DNA from: CAVSPO01 sp963730005
GTDB lineage: Bacteria; Actinomycetota; Actinomycetes; Propionibacteriales; Propionibacteriaceae
Assembly (NCBI GenBank): GCA_963730005.1
Contig: CAVSPO010000012.1
Span: forward strand, 62,001 to 126,000
DNA: 64,000 nucleotides
Direction: 5' to 3'
The notes beneath the pieces are model-generated. The model was not told the DNA's origin and made no database searches. It worked only from the letters and a program-made list of their open reading frames with translations. This document shows positions 25,509 to 34,509 of this stretch, in pieces (position 1 is the stretch's first letter; every line of letters starts with the position of its first letter). The translations under genes were made by a program, and so were the position numbers.

Positions 25509-25967
25509 TCATCCTTCTTTCGCGTCCCGCCGGGCCCGGCGTAGCTGCACCAGATGTCGCAAGCCGTCGATGGCGTGCCCGCGGAAGACGGACCGTGGCC
25601 CGCTGTAGCGCATCATCTGACGCTGCCATTCGGCTTCGTCGGGCTTGTAGCAGTGAATATCACAGGTGGTACAGAATGGTTTCGGGTCCTTGGGGCAAGA
25701 AGCCCTGCGTCTCTCGCCGTAACGCTGATGCTCTGCGCACTCGACGCACAGCAGCGGTCCCGTGCGGCCATAGACGTTGAGCAGCGCGGCGTCACTGCTC
25801 AACGGTTTGCGGGGACGGTCCCGGTGGTGACCGCGGCAGTAAATGACCGCCAGATCAGCCAAGGTCCTGATGTCAGCGCGCACAGCAGGGTTCAGCATCG
25901 CTGCCCGGAAACGGTCCGGCACGTCATTGCGTGCTGCACTTGACGTGCCGTCCACCCGCTGCACCAC
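25509..25967 (-). CDS. Nitrous oxide-stimulated promoter family protein (YgbA-like)
   Basis: A 152-residue member of the YgbA_NO family, genes of which are induced by nitric oxide in enterobacteria. Diagnostic features are LAVIYCRGHH, two Cys in LCVECAEHQRYGERR, and FCTTCDIHCYKPDEAEWQRQMMRYSGPR near residue 97. The Cys and His set could hold a metal or Fe-S centre. Start GTG 25967 with GGGGGAGA is the best of several. Its neighbours, a ferredoxin and a flavodiiron protein, support a role in nitrosative stress. Confidence 0.85.
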   Translation of the reverse strand: MVQRVDGTSSAARNDVPDRFRAAMLNPAVRADIRTLADLAVIYCRGHHRDRPRKPLSSDAALLNVYGRTGPLLCVECAEHQRYGERRRASCPKDPKPFCTTCDIHCYKPDEAEWQRQMMRYSGPRSVFRGHAIDGLRHLVQLRRARRDAKEG

Positions 25968-26072
25968 AGATCTCCCCCGACACGCGAAGCGCTGACCAGC
26001 CTTGCCGCTGAACGGTCAGGACGTGCGCGCCATGACCTGCGGCTCGAACCTCGTTGGTGACTTTTTGGCCTG

Positions 26073-26261
26073 TCAGGCCATGGTGATGGCGCCGCTGGGG
26101 CACTCCGTCTCGCAGTCGCCGCAACCCTCACAGTCTTCGGGCCGTGTCAGGACCGCGACGTCGTCAACCATTTCCAGGGCGTCAGTGGGACAAACATTGA
26201 CGCACGCCTCACACGCAATGCACTCGTCGGGATCAATGACTGGCTTCAGGTCGCTGCTCAT
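26073..26261 (-). CDS. 2[4Fe-4S] ferredoxin
   Basis: A 62-residue clostridial-type ferredoxin with two CxxCxxCxxxCP clusters, CIACEACVNVCP and CEGCGDCETECP, in the classic two-fold arrangement. These low-potential electron carriers serve pyruvate:ferredoxin oxidoreductase, hydrogenases and flavodiiron proteins. Start ATG 26261 is chosen because GGAGG is 6 bases upstream. Its stop codon lies within the short inverted repeat TGGCCTG-T-CAGGCCA (26066-26080). It is divergent from fprA, its likely partner. Confidence 0.93.
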   Translation of the reverse strand: MSSDLKPVIDPDECIACEACVNVCPTDALEMVDDVAVLTRPEDCEGCGDCETECPSGAITMA

Positions 26262-26354
26262 GAGTTCCTCCGTATACAAACCAACACCCCCACAGGCGTC
26301 GGTGACTGTGTTGTGGCCACGCCATGATAGCCCATTCCTGGCTCACCTCCGAGA

Positions 26355-26389
26355 CGCTCGGCTCGGCGGCTGAGCCAGCAGACCGAGCG
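26355..26389 (+). promoter_or_regulatory. Nested hairpin upstream of fprA
   Basis: CGCTCGG (26355-26361) pairs with CCGAGCG (26383-26389), enclosing an inner pairing of GGCTC with GAGCC. It sits about 110 bases upstream of the fprA start in a 239-base divergent gap. It may be a structured leader; no U-run follows. I saw no clear FNR, CRP or NsrR box in the gap. Confidence 0.35.
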
Positions 26390-26500
26390 GTTCAGCGACG
26401 AGACAACTGCGCCATCGGGAAACACCGGAACGCCTCATCTGGCAGAGTGTCCAGCAGATTCGAACGAGTCACTCTCAAGACGCCCGAACCTAGGAGCGAC

Positions 26501-27703
26501 ATGCTGTCTCCCGTCCAAATCACCCCTGATGTCTGGTGGGTCGGGGCCGTCGACTGGAACGAGCGCGATTTCCATGGCTACACGACCGACCGCGGGTCCA
26601 CGTACAACGCCTACCTCATCCTTGACGAGCACCCCACGTTGATTGACGCAGTCAAGGCGCCTTTTGTCGACGAACTGCTGACCAGGGTTTCGCAGCTGGT
26701 CGATCCCTCAAGGATCGAGTACGTGATCTCGAACCACGTCGAGATGGACCACTCCAGCGCACTGCCGCGAGTGCTGGCAGCCGCCCCCAACGCGAAGCTG
26801 GTCACCTCCGACCCCAAGGGGTTGGCCGGGCTGAAGGCCCATTACGGCGATGGTTTCGCTTTCCTGCCGGTTCAGTCAGGTGACACGCTCTCCATCGGCG
26901 CCCGGACCCTGACCTTCGTACACACCCCCATGGTGCACTGGCCCGACTCGATGGTCACCTACAGCGACCTCGACAAGATCTTGTTCTCGATGGACATCTT
27001 CGGCCAGCACTACGCCTCCAGCAAGCGGTTCGATCACGAGGTCCCCCTCGGCGAGGTGCTCGCCGAGGCCAAGAAGTACTACGCCAACATCGTGATGCCC
27101 TACGGCAAGAAGGTGGTCAAGACGCTGCATGCCCTGGCGGGCTTGGACGCCGAGGTGCTGGCACCGGCCCACGGCATGATCTGGCGCAGGCACGCCGGCG
27201 CCATCCTGGAGCGTTACGGTCGCTGGTCGAGCGACCAGCTCGACGAGTACGCGATCGTCGTCTACGACTCGATGTGGAACTCCACCGAGAAGATGGCCCT
27301 GGCCATCACCGAGGCCTTCATCGAGGAGGGAATCCCAACCCGCCTGTTCGATCTCAAGGTCAACCACGTCTCCGACATCATCACCGAGACCCTCGATGCC
27401 CGCTACGTCGCGGTGGGCTCGCCGACGCTCAACACACAGATGATGCCCACCGTGGCCGCCTTCCTCTGCTACCTCAAGGGGCTGACGCCCAAGAGCCGCA
27501 AGGCGATCGGCATCCCCTTCGGCAGTTACGGCTGGTCCGAGAAGTCGATCTCCCTGATCGCCGAGGACCTGGCTGGTTGCGGCATGGACATGCCCTTCGG
27601 CCAGCTTGCTCGCCAGTGGGTGCCAGACGAGGCTGACCTGCTCGAACTGCAGCAGATCATTCGCGACGGCATCGACGAGGTGCGGACCAACGACGCTGGA
27701 TGA
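26501..27703 (+). CDS. fprA: FprA-type flavodiiron protein (O2/NO reductase)
   Basis: A 400-residue A-type flavoprotein that reduces O2 to water or NO to N2O in anaerobes. The N-terminal metallo-beta-lactamase domain keeps the di-iron motif NHVEMDHSS (HxExDH, about residue 83) and later ligands in MVHWPDSMVTY, FSMDIFGQH and LAPAHGMIWR. From about residue 250 a flavodoxin domain begins (IVVYDSMWNSTEKMA). ATG 26501 follows TAGGAG. Electrons probably come from the divergently encoded ferredoxin or a rubredoxin. Next to a YgbA-type NO-response gene and upstream of the hydrogenase cluster, it fits O2/NO protection of oxygen-sensitive enzymes. Confidence 0.93.
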   Translation: MLSPVQITPDVWWVGAVDWNERDFHGYTTDRGSTYNAYLILDEHPTLIDAVKAPFVDELLTRVSQLVDPSRIEYVISNHVEMDHSSALPRVLAAAPNAKLVTSDPKGLAGLKAHYGDGFAFLPVQSGDTLSIGARTLTFVHTPMVHWPDSMVTYSDLDKILFSMDIFGQHYASSKRFDHEVPLGEVLAEAKKYYANIVMPYGKKVVKTLHALAGLDAEVLAPAHGMIWRRHAGAILERYGRWSSDQLDEYAIVVYDSMWNSTEKMALAITEAFIEEGIPTRLFDLKVNHVSDIITETLDARYVAVGSPTLNTQMMPTVAAFLCYLKGLTPKSRKAIGIPFGSYGWSEKSISLIAEDLAGCGMDMPFGQLARQWVPDEADLLELQQIIRDGIDEVRTNDAG

Positions 27704-27766
27704 GCACGACGCCACCTTGGCGTTGGCACCTACGCTGATGGCGTTCCCAATTCTGAGTGAGCATCC

Positions 27767-28627
27767 ATGACCCTGCTGGACATCGTCGCCGCCCGCGAAG
27801 CCACCGTCGGAACCATGCCCGTGCGGCGCGCACTGCCCCGCCGTCTCCACCGAACGGTGGGGGCGTGGTGCTTTGCCGACCACATGGGGCCGGTCGCGAT
27901 CACTGCGCAGCACGGAGTCGACATCGCGCCGCACCCGCACATCGGGCTGCACACGGTCACCTGGCTGTTGCAGGGCGAACTGTTGCACCGCGACAGCTTG
28001 GGCTCCGAGCAGGTGATCAGGCCGGGCCAGCTCAACCTGATGACCGCTGGTCACGGAGTGGCGCACTCTGAAGAGCGCACCGGCCGCTACGCCGGAAGCC
28101 TGGAGGGCATCCAGCTGTGGGTGGCTCAGCCCGAGCACACCAGGCACGGGCCGCCGGCCTTCGAACATCATGCCCAGCTGCCCGACGTGAGCCTCGCCGG
28201 TGGCCATGCCCGCGTCCTGATCGGTGAGCTGCTGGGCTCGTCGAGCCCGGCCCGGCACGACACCGAGTTGGTGGGTCTCGACCTCGATCTGCACCAGGCC
28301 ACCACCCTGGAAGTACGCCCTGATTTCGAGTACGCCTTGGTGGTGCTGCGGGGTGCACTCGACCTCGGTGGCCAGCTGTTGACCCCGGGCCATCTCGGCT
28401 ATCTGGGCACCGGGATGCAAGAGCTTGCTCTGGGCGTGCCGGTGGCAACCCGTGCCATGCTGCTGGGCGGCGTCCCGCTCGGCGAGCCCCTGATGATGGC
28501 CTGGAACTTCGTCGCCCGCACCGCTGACGAGACCGGTGCCGCCCGTGACGACTGGAACGATCCGGCCACCCGTCTGAAGCGCTTCGGTCGCGTGGACAGT
28601 CCACTTCCCCCGATCCCTGCCCCATGA
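27767..28627 (+). CDS. Pirin family protein
   Basis: A 286-residue double cupin. The metal-binding N-terminal cupin shows PHPHIGLHTVTW (about residue 56) and TAGHGVAHSEE (about residue 91), the His/His/His/Glu set of pirins. Bacterial pirins act as quercetinases or metabolic regulators. It overlaps the hydrogenase-like gene by ATGA (28624-28627), so it belongs to the hydrogenase/hyp operon, an uncommon setting for a pirin. Confidence 0.9.
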   Translation: MTLLDIVAAREATVGTMPVRRALPRRLHRTVGAWCFADHMGPVAITAQHGVDIAPHPHIGLHTVTWLLQGELLHRDSLGSEQVIRPGQLNLMTAGHGVAHSEERTGRYAGSLEGIQLWVAQPEHTRHGPPAFEHHAQLPDVSLAGGHARVLIGELLGSSSPARHDTELVGLDLDLHQATTLEVRPDFEYALVVLRGALDLGGQLLTPGHLGYLGTGMQELALGVPVATRAMLLGGVPLGEPLMMAWNFVARTADETGAARDDWNDPATRLKRFGRVDSPLPPIPAP

Positions 28628-29931
28628 CTGCCTCCCGTACGGTCCGCCTCAACCAGATCGTTGACGGCGCCGGCGCCACGGTGCTGGTGCGCGGCGGAAA
28701 CGCCGCTGCCCAGGCCCGTTTGAGTCTCGAGCAACTCCCCCGCGTGGAGCATTTCCTGTCCGGCCAGCCTGTTGCCCAGGTGCCCGGGATCGTTGAGCAC
28801 CTGTGCGGTATCTGCCCGGTCAGCCACCACCTGGCGGGGGTTGGCGCCCTCGAGGCCCTGCTCGGAACGACGCAGCTGACCCCGACGGCTCGCGCCGTGC
28901 GCAGACTGCTGCACTACGGATCAGTGTTGGACACGCACGCCTTCCGCGCCATGTCGTCCGACGCCCGCGAGGCCATGGTCCTCCGCGACTTTGCCCAGCT
29001 CGCCCAGAGGGCTGCGGGTGCCGTGGGGCCGTTTCCCGCCTGTGCCGTGCCGGGCGGTGTGAGTGGCCCTGCCGACGAGGCCGGCTGCGCAGCCCTGCTG
29101 GTTGCCGCCGACGCCGCCCTGGCTGCAGCGCAGCGGCTGGCGGACACGGCCCTGGATGCACCGGCGGAGGCCACGGCGTGGTTTTCCGGGCCCAGTATGG
29201 CCCTCGTCGGCGAGGCCGGGCAGCTGGATCTGCTCGGTGTTCGGCTTCGCGTGGTCTCTGCTGACGGCACGATGCTTGCCGAAGCAACCAGCGACCACTG
29301 GGAGACCCTCGTGGCGGAATCGCGGCCCGGCGCGACCGCGTCCCGTCCTTTCCTGGTGGCGCTGGGGCCGACGGGCCACTACCGGGTCGGCCCCCAGGCA
29401 CAGCTGCTGGTGGGCACCGTCTCGACTCCCCGCGCCGGCGCCGCGCAGACACGCTGGGTCCAGCAGGGCCAGGGCGTCGAGGCTGCCCGCGCGATCATTG
29501 CCCTGCACTGCGTCGAGGTGATCGAGGGACTAGCCAGGGGCCCCCACACTGTTGCAGGTCCCGTCGCGGCGCCCGCAGCAGCAGACCGGGTGGCAGCACG
29601 GTCGGGCACCGGCTGGGTGGACGGCCCCCGCGGTCTGCTCGTGCACCGGTATCACGTCGACGGGACCGGGACGCTGGCGCGTGCCGTCATCACCACACCC
29701 ACCGCCCAGAATGAGCCCTGGCTTGCCCAGATGCTGTCGGCAGCGGCTGTCGGGCTGGTTCTGACCGACGCCAGGCCTGGCGCCGACCTGCCGCTGACCG
29801 ATGAGCTGCGGGCCGCCTTCGAGCTGGCGATTCGCAGTGCCGACCCCTGTCTGCCGTGCGCCACCTCTCCTGCCGGGCAGATGGGCTTGCGCGTTCGGCT
29901 GGACGACCATCCTGACAGCGAGGCGGGCTGA
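28624..29931 (+). CDS. [NiFe]-hydrogenase large subunit homologue, group 3-like, orphan and atypical
   Basis: A 435-residue homologue of the [NiFe] catalytic subunit. All four nickel-ligand Cys are present: EHLCGICPVSHH (C61, C64) and DPCLPC (C409, C412). The PVSHH context, DGPRGLLVHRY near residue 338 and the C-terminal GQMGLRVRLDD point to group 3 (HoxH-like). Oddities: the N-terminal RIEGH motif with its conserved Glu is not recognisable; DPCLPCATS has Ser where HoxH has the His at which the maturation protease cleaves; and there is no small-subunit, HoxFU or protease gene adjacent. It is coupled to pirin upstream and hypA downstream, so it probably receives the NiFe(CN)2CO centre. Whether it makes H2 is open; it may have another partner or function. 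Confidence 0.85.
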   Translation: MTASRTVRLNQIVDGAGATVLVRGGNAAAQARLSLEQLPRVEHFLSGQPVAQVPGIVEHLCGICPVSHHLAGVGALEALLGTTQLTPTARAVRRLLHYGSVLDTHAFRAMSSDAREAMVLRDFAQLAQRAAGAVGPFPACAVPGGVSGPADEAGCAALLVAADAALAAAQRLADTALDAPAEATAWFSGPSMALVGEAGQLDLLGVRLRVVSADGTMLAEATSDHWETLVAESRPGATASRPFLVALGPTGHYRVGPQAQLLVGTVSTPRAGAAQTRWVQQGQGVEAARAIIALHCVEVIEGLARGPHTVAGPVAAPAAADRVAARSGTGWVDGPRGLLVHRYHVDGTGTLARAVITTPTAQNEPWLAQMLSAAAVGLVLTDARPGADLPLTDELRAAFELAIRSADPCLPCATSPAGQMGLRVRLDDHPDSEAG

Positions 29932-29932
29932 C

Positions 29933-30265
29933 ATGCACGAACTCACCATTGCGCAGTCAATCGTGCAGACCGTCGCGGCCAGCGCCGGGCGCGACCGCGT
30001 GACCAGCGTCCGGGTGCGGGTGGGCGCGCTTTCCGGAGTGCTGGCCGACGCCCTGTCGTTCTGTTACCCGCTGGCCACCAGAGGCACCGCGCTGGAGGGC
30101 TCGACATTGGAGATCGATGAGACACCTGCCCACGGAATCTGCCGCCAATGTGGTCTTGACTACGCGTTTTCCACCTTGGTTGGGGCCTGTCCGGCCTGCG
30201 GTAGCATGGGGGCGACAGTGACGTCGGGACGAGAACTCGTCATCGAATCCTTTGAGGTGATGTGA
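29933..30265 (+). CDS. hypA: Hydrogenase nickel-incorporation protein HypA
   Basis: A 110-residue nickel chaperone. It begins MHELTIAQSIV, with the Ni-binding MHE terminus, and carries the zinc site CRQC...CPAC (about residues 71-90). HypA works with HypB to place nickel in the Fe(CN)2CO-loaded large subunit. It starts one base after the preceding stop; ATG 29933 is fixed by the MHE motif. Confidence 0.96.
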   Translation: MHELTIAQSIVQTVAASAGRDRVTSVRVRVGALSGVLADALSFCYPLATRGTALEGSTLEIDETPAHGICRQCGLDYAFSTLVGACPACGSMGATVTSGRELVIESFEVM

Positions 30266-30266
30266 C

Positions 30267-31088
30267 ATGTGCACAACTTGCGGTTGCTCGGATGAATCAG
30301 CGGTTCGGATTTCCGGAGTGCTGGAGGCACCACACCAACCCGCCCATGACCATGTGCACCCCCATGAGCACGCGCCCGGTCATGAGCACGGGCCCGGTCA
30401 TCACCATCATGAGCACGAGCATCATGGGTCCACCCGTACCCTCGAGATCGATGTGATGGCCCAGAACGACCAGCTCGCTGCGCTCAACCGGGCATGGCTC
30501 GATGGACGCCGGGTCACCGCCTTCAATCTGATGAGCTCCCCGGGGTCGGGCAAGACCACCTTGCTGGTGCGCACTCTGCAGGACCTTGCCGGTGAGTTGC
30601 CTCTGGCCGTGATCGAAGGCGACCAGGAGACGCTGCTGGACGCCACCCGCATCCATGCAACCGGCGTGCCGGTGGTCCAGGTCAACACTGGGGCGGGCTG
30701 TCACCTGGACGCCACGATGGTGGCCGGCGCCCTGAAGAAACTGGACCCGGAGTCTGGGGCGGTGCTCTTCATCGAGAACGTCGGCAACCTTGTTTGCCCG
30801 GCGCTGTTCGACCTGGGCGAGGCCGCCAGGGTTGTGATGATCTCTGTCACCGAAGGCGCCGACAAACCACTCAAGTACCCGCTGATGTTCGCTGATGCCG
30901 ATCTGCTGATCGTCAACAAGATCGACCTGCTGCCCTACGTCGACTTCGACGTCGACCGCTGCGTCGCCGACGCCCGTACGGTCACGCCGGGCCTGGAGGT
31001 GCTGACTGTCTCAGCCACCACCGGCGAGGGTATGGACGCCTGGTACGGCTGGGTCCGCGCGCATGCCGGCGAGGTCGCCGCTTCGTGA
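30267..31088 (+). CDS. hypB: Hydrogenase nickel-incorporation GTPase HypB
   Basis: A 273-residue SIMIBI-class GTPase. The N-terminus has the high-affinity nickel motif CTTCGC and then a His-rich stretch (about residues 23-53) that can store nickel. The P-loop is SSPGSGKTTLL (about residue 89), followed by EGDQET, the GAGCHLD Cys-His metal site, and NKID for guanine recognition. It delivers nickel to HypA. The gene is spaced one base from hypA and overlaps hypF by GTGA. Confidence 0.97.
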   Translation: MCTTCGCSDESAVRISGVLEAPHQPAHDHVHPHEHAPGHEHGPGHHHHEHEHHGSTRTLEIDVMAQNDQLAALNRAWLDGRRVTAFNLMSSPGSGKTTLLVRTLQDLAGELPLAVIEGDQETLLDATRIHATGVPVVQVNTGAGCHLDATMVAGALKKLDPESGAVLFIENVGNLVCPALFDLGEAARVVMISVTEGADKPLKYPLMFADADLLIVNKIDLLPYVDFDVDRCVADARTVTPGLEVLTVSATTGEGMDAWYGWVRAHAGEVAAS

Positions 31089-33406
31089 CCACCAACGTCG
31101 CCCGTCGCCTCCGGGTGCGCGGCGCCGTTCAGGGTGTCGGGTTCCGGCCGTTCGTGCACACCCGCGCGGTCGGCCTGGGGCTGGCCGGCAGCGTTTCCAA
31201 CGACTCAGAGGGCGTCATCATCGAAGCCGAGGGCAGCCCTGCCGCCGTCGCCGAGCTGGAGCGCGTGGTACGCGACCAGCCGCCACCCATGGCGGTGGTG
31301 ATCCAGGTCAGGAGCCAGCCGATTCCAGCCACCGGACGCTCGGGCTTCACCATCGTCGCTTCCAGGCACGGTCAGGTGGCGCGCACCTTCACCGCACCTG
31401 ACATGGCCACCTGCCACGACTGCCTGGCGGAGCTGGCCGACCCGTCAGACCGCCGACATCGCCACCCCTTCATCAGCTGCACCAACTGCGGCCCCCGCTT
31501 CACGATCATCGACGCACTGCCCTACGACCGGCACACCACCACCATGGTCGACTTCCCGATGTGCCCCGCGTGCCGCCTCGAGTACGACGACCCCGCCAAC
31601 AGACGGTTCCACGCCCAGACGGTTGCCTGCCACGACTGCGGGCCCACGCTGCGCTACGTCCAGTCCGGGAAGCCGGATGCTCTTGGCGAAGAAGCCTTGC
31701 GGAAAGCTCGCAGCGCGCTGCAAGCCGGCCTGGTCGTCGCCGTCAAGGGCATCGGTGGCTACCACCTGGCCTGCGATGCCGGCAACGAACGGGCCGTGGC
31801 AATTCTGCGCGAACGCAAACGTCGCGGTGACAAGCCCTTCGCAGTGATGGCTGCCGACCTGCCAACCGCCCATCGGTTGGCCCACATCGACGACACCGAA
31901 TCGGCCACGCTGTTGGGCAGCCAGCGGCCGATCCTGCTGCTGCAAAGACGTCCGGATGCCCCGGTAGCCACGGCGGTGGCGCCAGGCAGCCCCGATCTTG
32001 GCTTGATGCTGCCATACTCGCCGCTGCACACCCTGCTGTTCGGCTTGGCCGGGGATGCACCCGGCCCACAGTCGCTGGTGCTGACTTCCGGCAACCTGGG
32101 CGGCGAGCCGATCGCCTACACCGACGCGGACGCGCTGCAGCGGTTGACCGGGCTGGCGGACGCCTGGTTGACCCACGATCGAAGGATCGACGTGCCTTGC
32201 GACGATTCGGTGGTCCGACGCGTCGATGCCGCCGAGGTGGCCATCAGACGCTCCCGGGGCTACGCGCCGCTGCCCGTGCTGTTGCCGCACGAGATCCGCC
32301 CAATCCTGGCCACCGGTGGTGATCTCAAGAACACCTGTTGCCTGGCCGAGGGGGACACGGCCTGGCTGAGTCAGCACATCGGCGACATGGACGACCTCGC
32401 AACCATCGATGCGTTCGGCGCCAGCATCCAGCACCTCGAGCTGATCTCGGGGATCACGCCCGAGCTGATCGCCTGCGACGCCCACCCCGACTATCGCTCC
32501 AGTCAGTGGGCCCACCGCCACGCTGCCGGCCGTTCGGTCATCCAGGTGCAGCATCACCACGCCCATCTGGCGGCCGTCATGGCCGAGCACCAGCTCGACG
32601 GGACGAGGCCGGTGATCGGTTTCGCCTTCGATGGCACCGGATACGGTACCGACAAGGCCGTTTGGGGTGGTGAACTGCTCATCGCCGACTACGCAGGGTT
32701 CCGTCGGCACCGGCACCTCAGCTACGTCGGACTCGCCGGTGGTGACGCCAGCGTGCTTCGGCCGTACCGGATGGCCTTGGCGCACCTGCGAGCGGCCGGC
32801 ATCGGCTGGGCCGACGACCTGCCTTGCGTCACCGCCTGCCCGTCCACCGAACGCCGAGTGCTGGCCCATCAGCTCGCCAGCGGCCTGGGCGTGGTGCCGA
32901 CCTCGAGCATGGGACGGCTGTTCGATGCAGTCGCTGCACTGGCTGGTGTGCGCCAGTGTGTCGATTTCGAGGCGCAGGCGGCGATGGAGTTCGAGTCGTT
33001 GGCGCGAGGCGCCGACGTGGCGGCCGAGCCTGGTCGGTACCGCTTCAGCCTCGACGACCCCAGCACTTTTGACGCCGCTCCCCTGTTGGGCGCCGTCGTG
33101 TCCGACCTGCGGGCCGGCGTCGACCGAGCCACCATCTCGCGTCGCTTCCACGGCGGGCTCGCGGATCTGGTTTGCGAGCTGGCCGACGAGGTTCGCAGCC
33201 AGACCGGGCTGGACACCGTGGCCCTGAGCGGCGGCACCTTCCAGAACGTCGTCCTGCTGTCCGCTTCGCTGCGTGGGCTACGCTCACGCGGGTTCACCGT
33301 GCTGGCACCCAACCGGCTGCCGGCCAACGACGGCGGGCTCGCACTGGGCCAGGTGATGGTGGCCTCCGTCGCAGCAAACACCCGGAAAGGCGCTGGAATC
33401 AGATGA
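31085..33406 (+). CDS. hypF: Carbamoyltransferase HypF
   Basis: A 773-residue protein that converts carbamoyl phosphate to a carbamoyl adenylate and hands it to HypE for cyanide synthesis. Domains in order: acylphosphatase-like (VQGVGFRPFVH, residues 1-90), zinc fingers (CHDCLAEL, CTNCGPRFT, CPACRLEY, CHDCGPTLR; about 105-190), YrdC-like (about 200-380), and a Kae1-like domain with QHHHAHLAAVMAEH (about residue 489) and VALSGGTFQN. All motifs are intact. GTG 31085 overlaps hypB; the end overlaps hypD by ATGA. Confidence 0.97.
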   Translation: MTTNVARRLRVRGAVQGVGFRPFVHTRAVGLGLAGSVSNDSEGVIIEAEGSPAAVAELERVVRDQPPPMAVVIQVRSQPIPATGRSGFTIVASRHGQVARTFTAPDMATCHDCLAELADPSDRRHRHPFISCTNCGPRFTIIDALPYDRHTTTMVDFPMCPACRLEYDDPANRRFHAQTVACHDCGPTLRYVQSGKPDALGEEALRKARSALQAGLVVAVKGIGGYHLACDAGNERAVAILRERKRRGDKPFAVMAADLPTAHRLAHIDDTESATLLGSQRPILLLQRRPDAPVATAVAPGSPDLGLMLPYSPLHTLLFGLAGDAPGPQSLVLTSGNLGGEPIAYTDADALQRLTGLADAWLTHDRRIDVPCDDSVVRRVDAAEVAIRRSRGYAPLPVLLPHEIRPILATGGDLKNTCCLAEGDTAWLSQHIGDMDDLATIDAFGASIQHLELISGITPELIACDAHPDYRSSQWAHRHAAGRSVIQVQHHHAHLAAVMAEHQLDGTRPVIGFAFDGTGYGTDKAVWGGELLIADYAGFRRHRHLSYVGLAGGDASVLRPYRMALAHLRAAGIGWADDLPCVTACPSTERRVLAHQLASGLGVVPTSSMGRLFDAVAALAGVRQCVDFEAQAAMEFESLARGADVAAEPGRYRFSLDDPSTFDAAPLLGAVVSDLRAGVDRATISRRFHGGLADLVCELADEVRSQTGLDTVALSGGTFQNVVLLSASLRGLRSRGFTVLAPNRLPANDGGLALGQVMVASVAANTRKGAGIR

Positions 33407-34509
33407 AGTACCTTGACGAGTTCGGCAACTCGCGGCTGGCGCACAACCTGATCGAGCAGATCAAGTCGACGGCAACCCAGCGCTGGGCGATCATGGAAGT
33501 CTGCGGGGGCCAGACACACTCGCTGATCCGGCACGGTATCGACCAGCTGTTGGCCGACCAGGTTGAGATGATCCACGGCCCGGGCTGCCCGGTTTGTGTG
33601 ACCCCGCTGGAGGCAATCGACCGGGCGCTGGCGATCGCCTCGCGTCCCGAGGTCATCTTCTGCTCCTACGGCGACATGCTGCGGGTGCCGGGCAGCGGGC
33701 GTGACCTGTTCCAGGTGCGGAGCGCTGGCGGCGACATCCGGGTGGTGTACTCCCCGCTCGACGCTCTGGAGCTCGCCAGACACCAGCCTGACAAGCAGGT
33801 GGTGTTCTTCGCCATCGGTTTCGAAACCACGGCCCCCGCCAATGCCATGGCTGTCCATCTGGCCAGGCAACAGGGTGTTGAGAACTTCTCGATGCTGGTC
33901 TCCCAGGTGCTGGTGCCCCCGGCCATCGCGGCGATCATGGAGTCGCCGGCCTGTCGGGTGCAGGGCTTTCTGGGCGCCGGGCATGTCTGCGCGGTGATGG
34001 GCACTCGCGACTACGAGCCGCTCGCGGAGCGCTACCGGGTGCCGATCGTCATCACCGGTTTCGAACCGCTCGACCTGCTGGAAGGGCTGCGACGTGTTGT
34101 CGTCCAGCTCGAAGCGGGGCGCCACGAGGTGGAGAACGCCTATCAACGAGCCGTGCCGGACGAGGGCAACCCCGCCGCAATCGCCATGCTGGGCGAGGTG
34201 TTCGAGGTCACCGACCGCAACTGGCGGGGCATCGGCCTGATACCCGGCAGCGGTTGGCGGCTCTCACCCGCGTACACCGACTTCGATGCCGAACGCCGTT
34301 TCCAGGTCTCCGACATCCGCACCCAGGAGTCGCCTTTGTGCCGGGCCGGCGACGTGCTGCAGGGGCTGATCAATCCGCCCCAATGCCCGGCCTTCGGACG
34401 CGAGTGCACGCCCCGCACCCCGCTGGGCGCCACCATGGTGTCGTCCGAGGGCGCCTGCTCGGCCTATTACCTCTACCGTCACCTTGAGACAGGAGTCGCC
34501 AATGCCTGA
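33403..34509 (+). CDS. hypD: Hydrogenase formation protein HypD
   Basis: A 368-residue Fe-S scaffold on which, with HypC, the Fe(CN)2CO group is built. Conserved motifs are IMEVCGGQTHS (about residue 31), GPGCPVCVTP (about 61), FETTAP, GFLGAGHVC, and the C-terminal cluster Cys in CRAGD, CPAFGRECTP and GACSAYY. No HypC is encoded beside it, although HypC and HypD act as a complex; hypC is found at 62721. Start ATG 33403 overlaps the hypF stop. Confidence 0.97.
   Translation: MKYLDEFGNSRLAHNLIEQIKSTATQRWAIMEVCGGQTHSLIRHGIDQLLADQVEMIHGPGCPVCVTPLEAIDRALAIASRPEVIFCSYGDMLRVPGSGRDLFQVRSAGGDIRVVYSPLDALELARHQPDKQVVFFAIGFETTAPANAMAVHLARQQGVENFSMLVSQVLVPPAIAAIMESPACRVQGFLGAGHVCAVMGTRDYEPLAERYRVPIVITGFEPLDLLEGLRRVVVQLEAGRHEVENAYQRAVPDEGNPAAIAMLGEVFEVTDRNWRGIGLIPGSGWRLSPAYTDFDAERRFQVSDIRTQESPLCRAGDVLQGLINPPQCPAFGRECTPRTPLGATMVSSEGACSAYYLYRHLETGVANA

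Noticed and set aside
26030..26072. Possible tRNA T-arm (minus-strand GAGGTTCGAG)
   Set aside because: The flanking bases do not pair and no acceptor or anticodon arm could be built.
26066..26080. Short hairpin at the ferredoxin stop as a terminator
   Set aside because: On the transcribed strand it is followed by A residues, not U.
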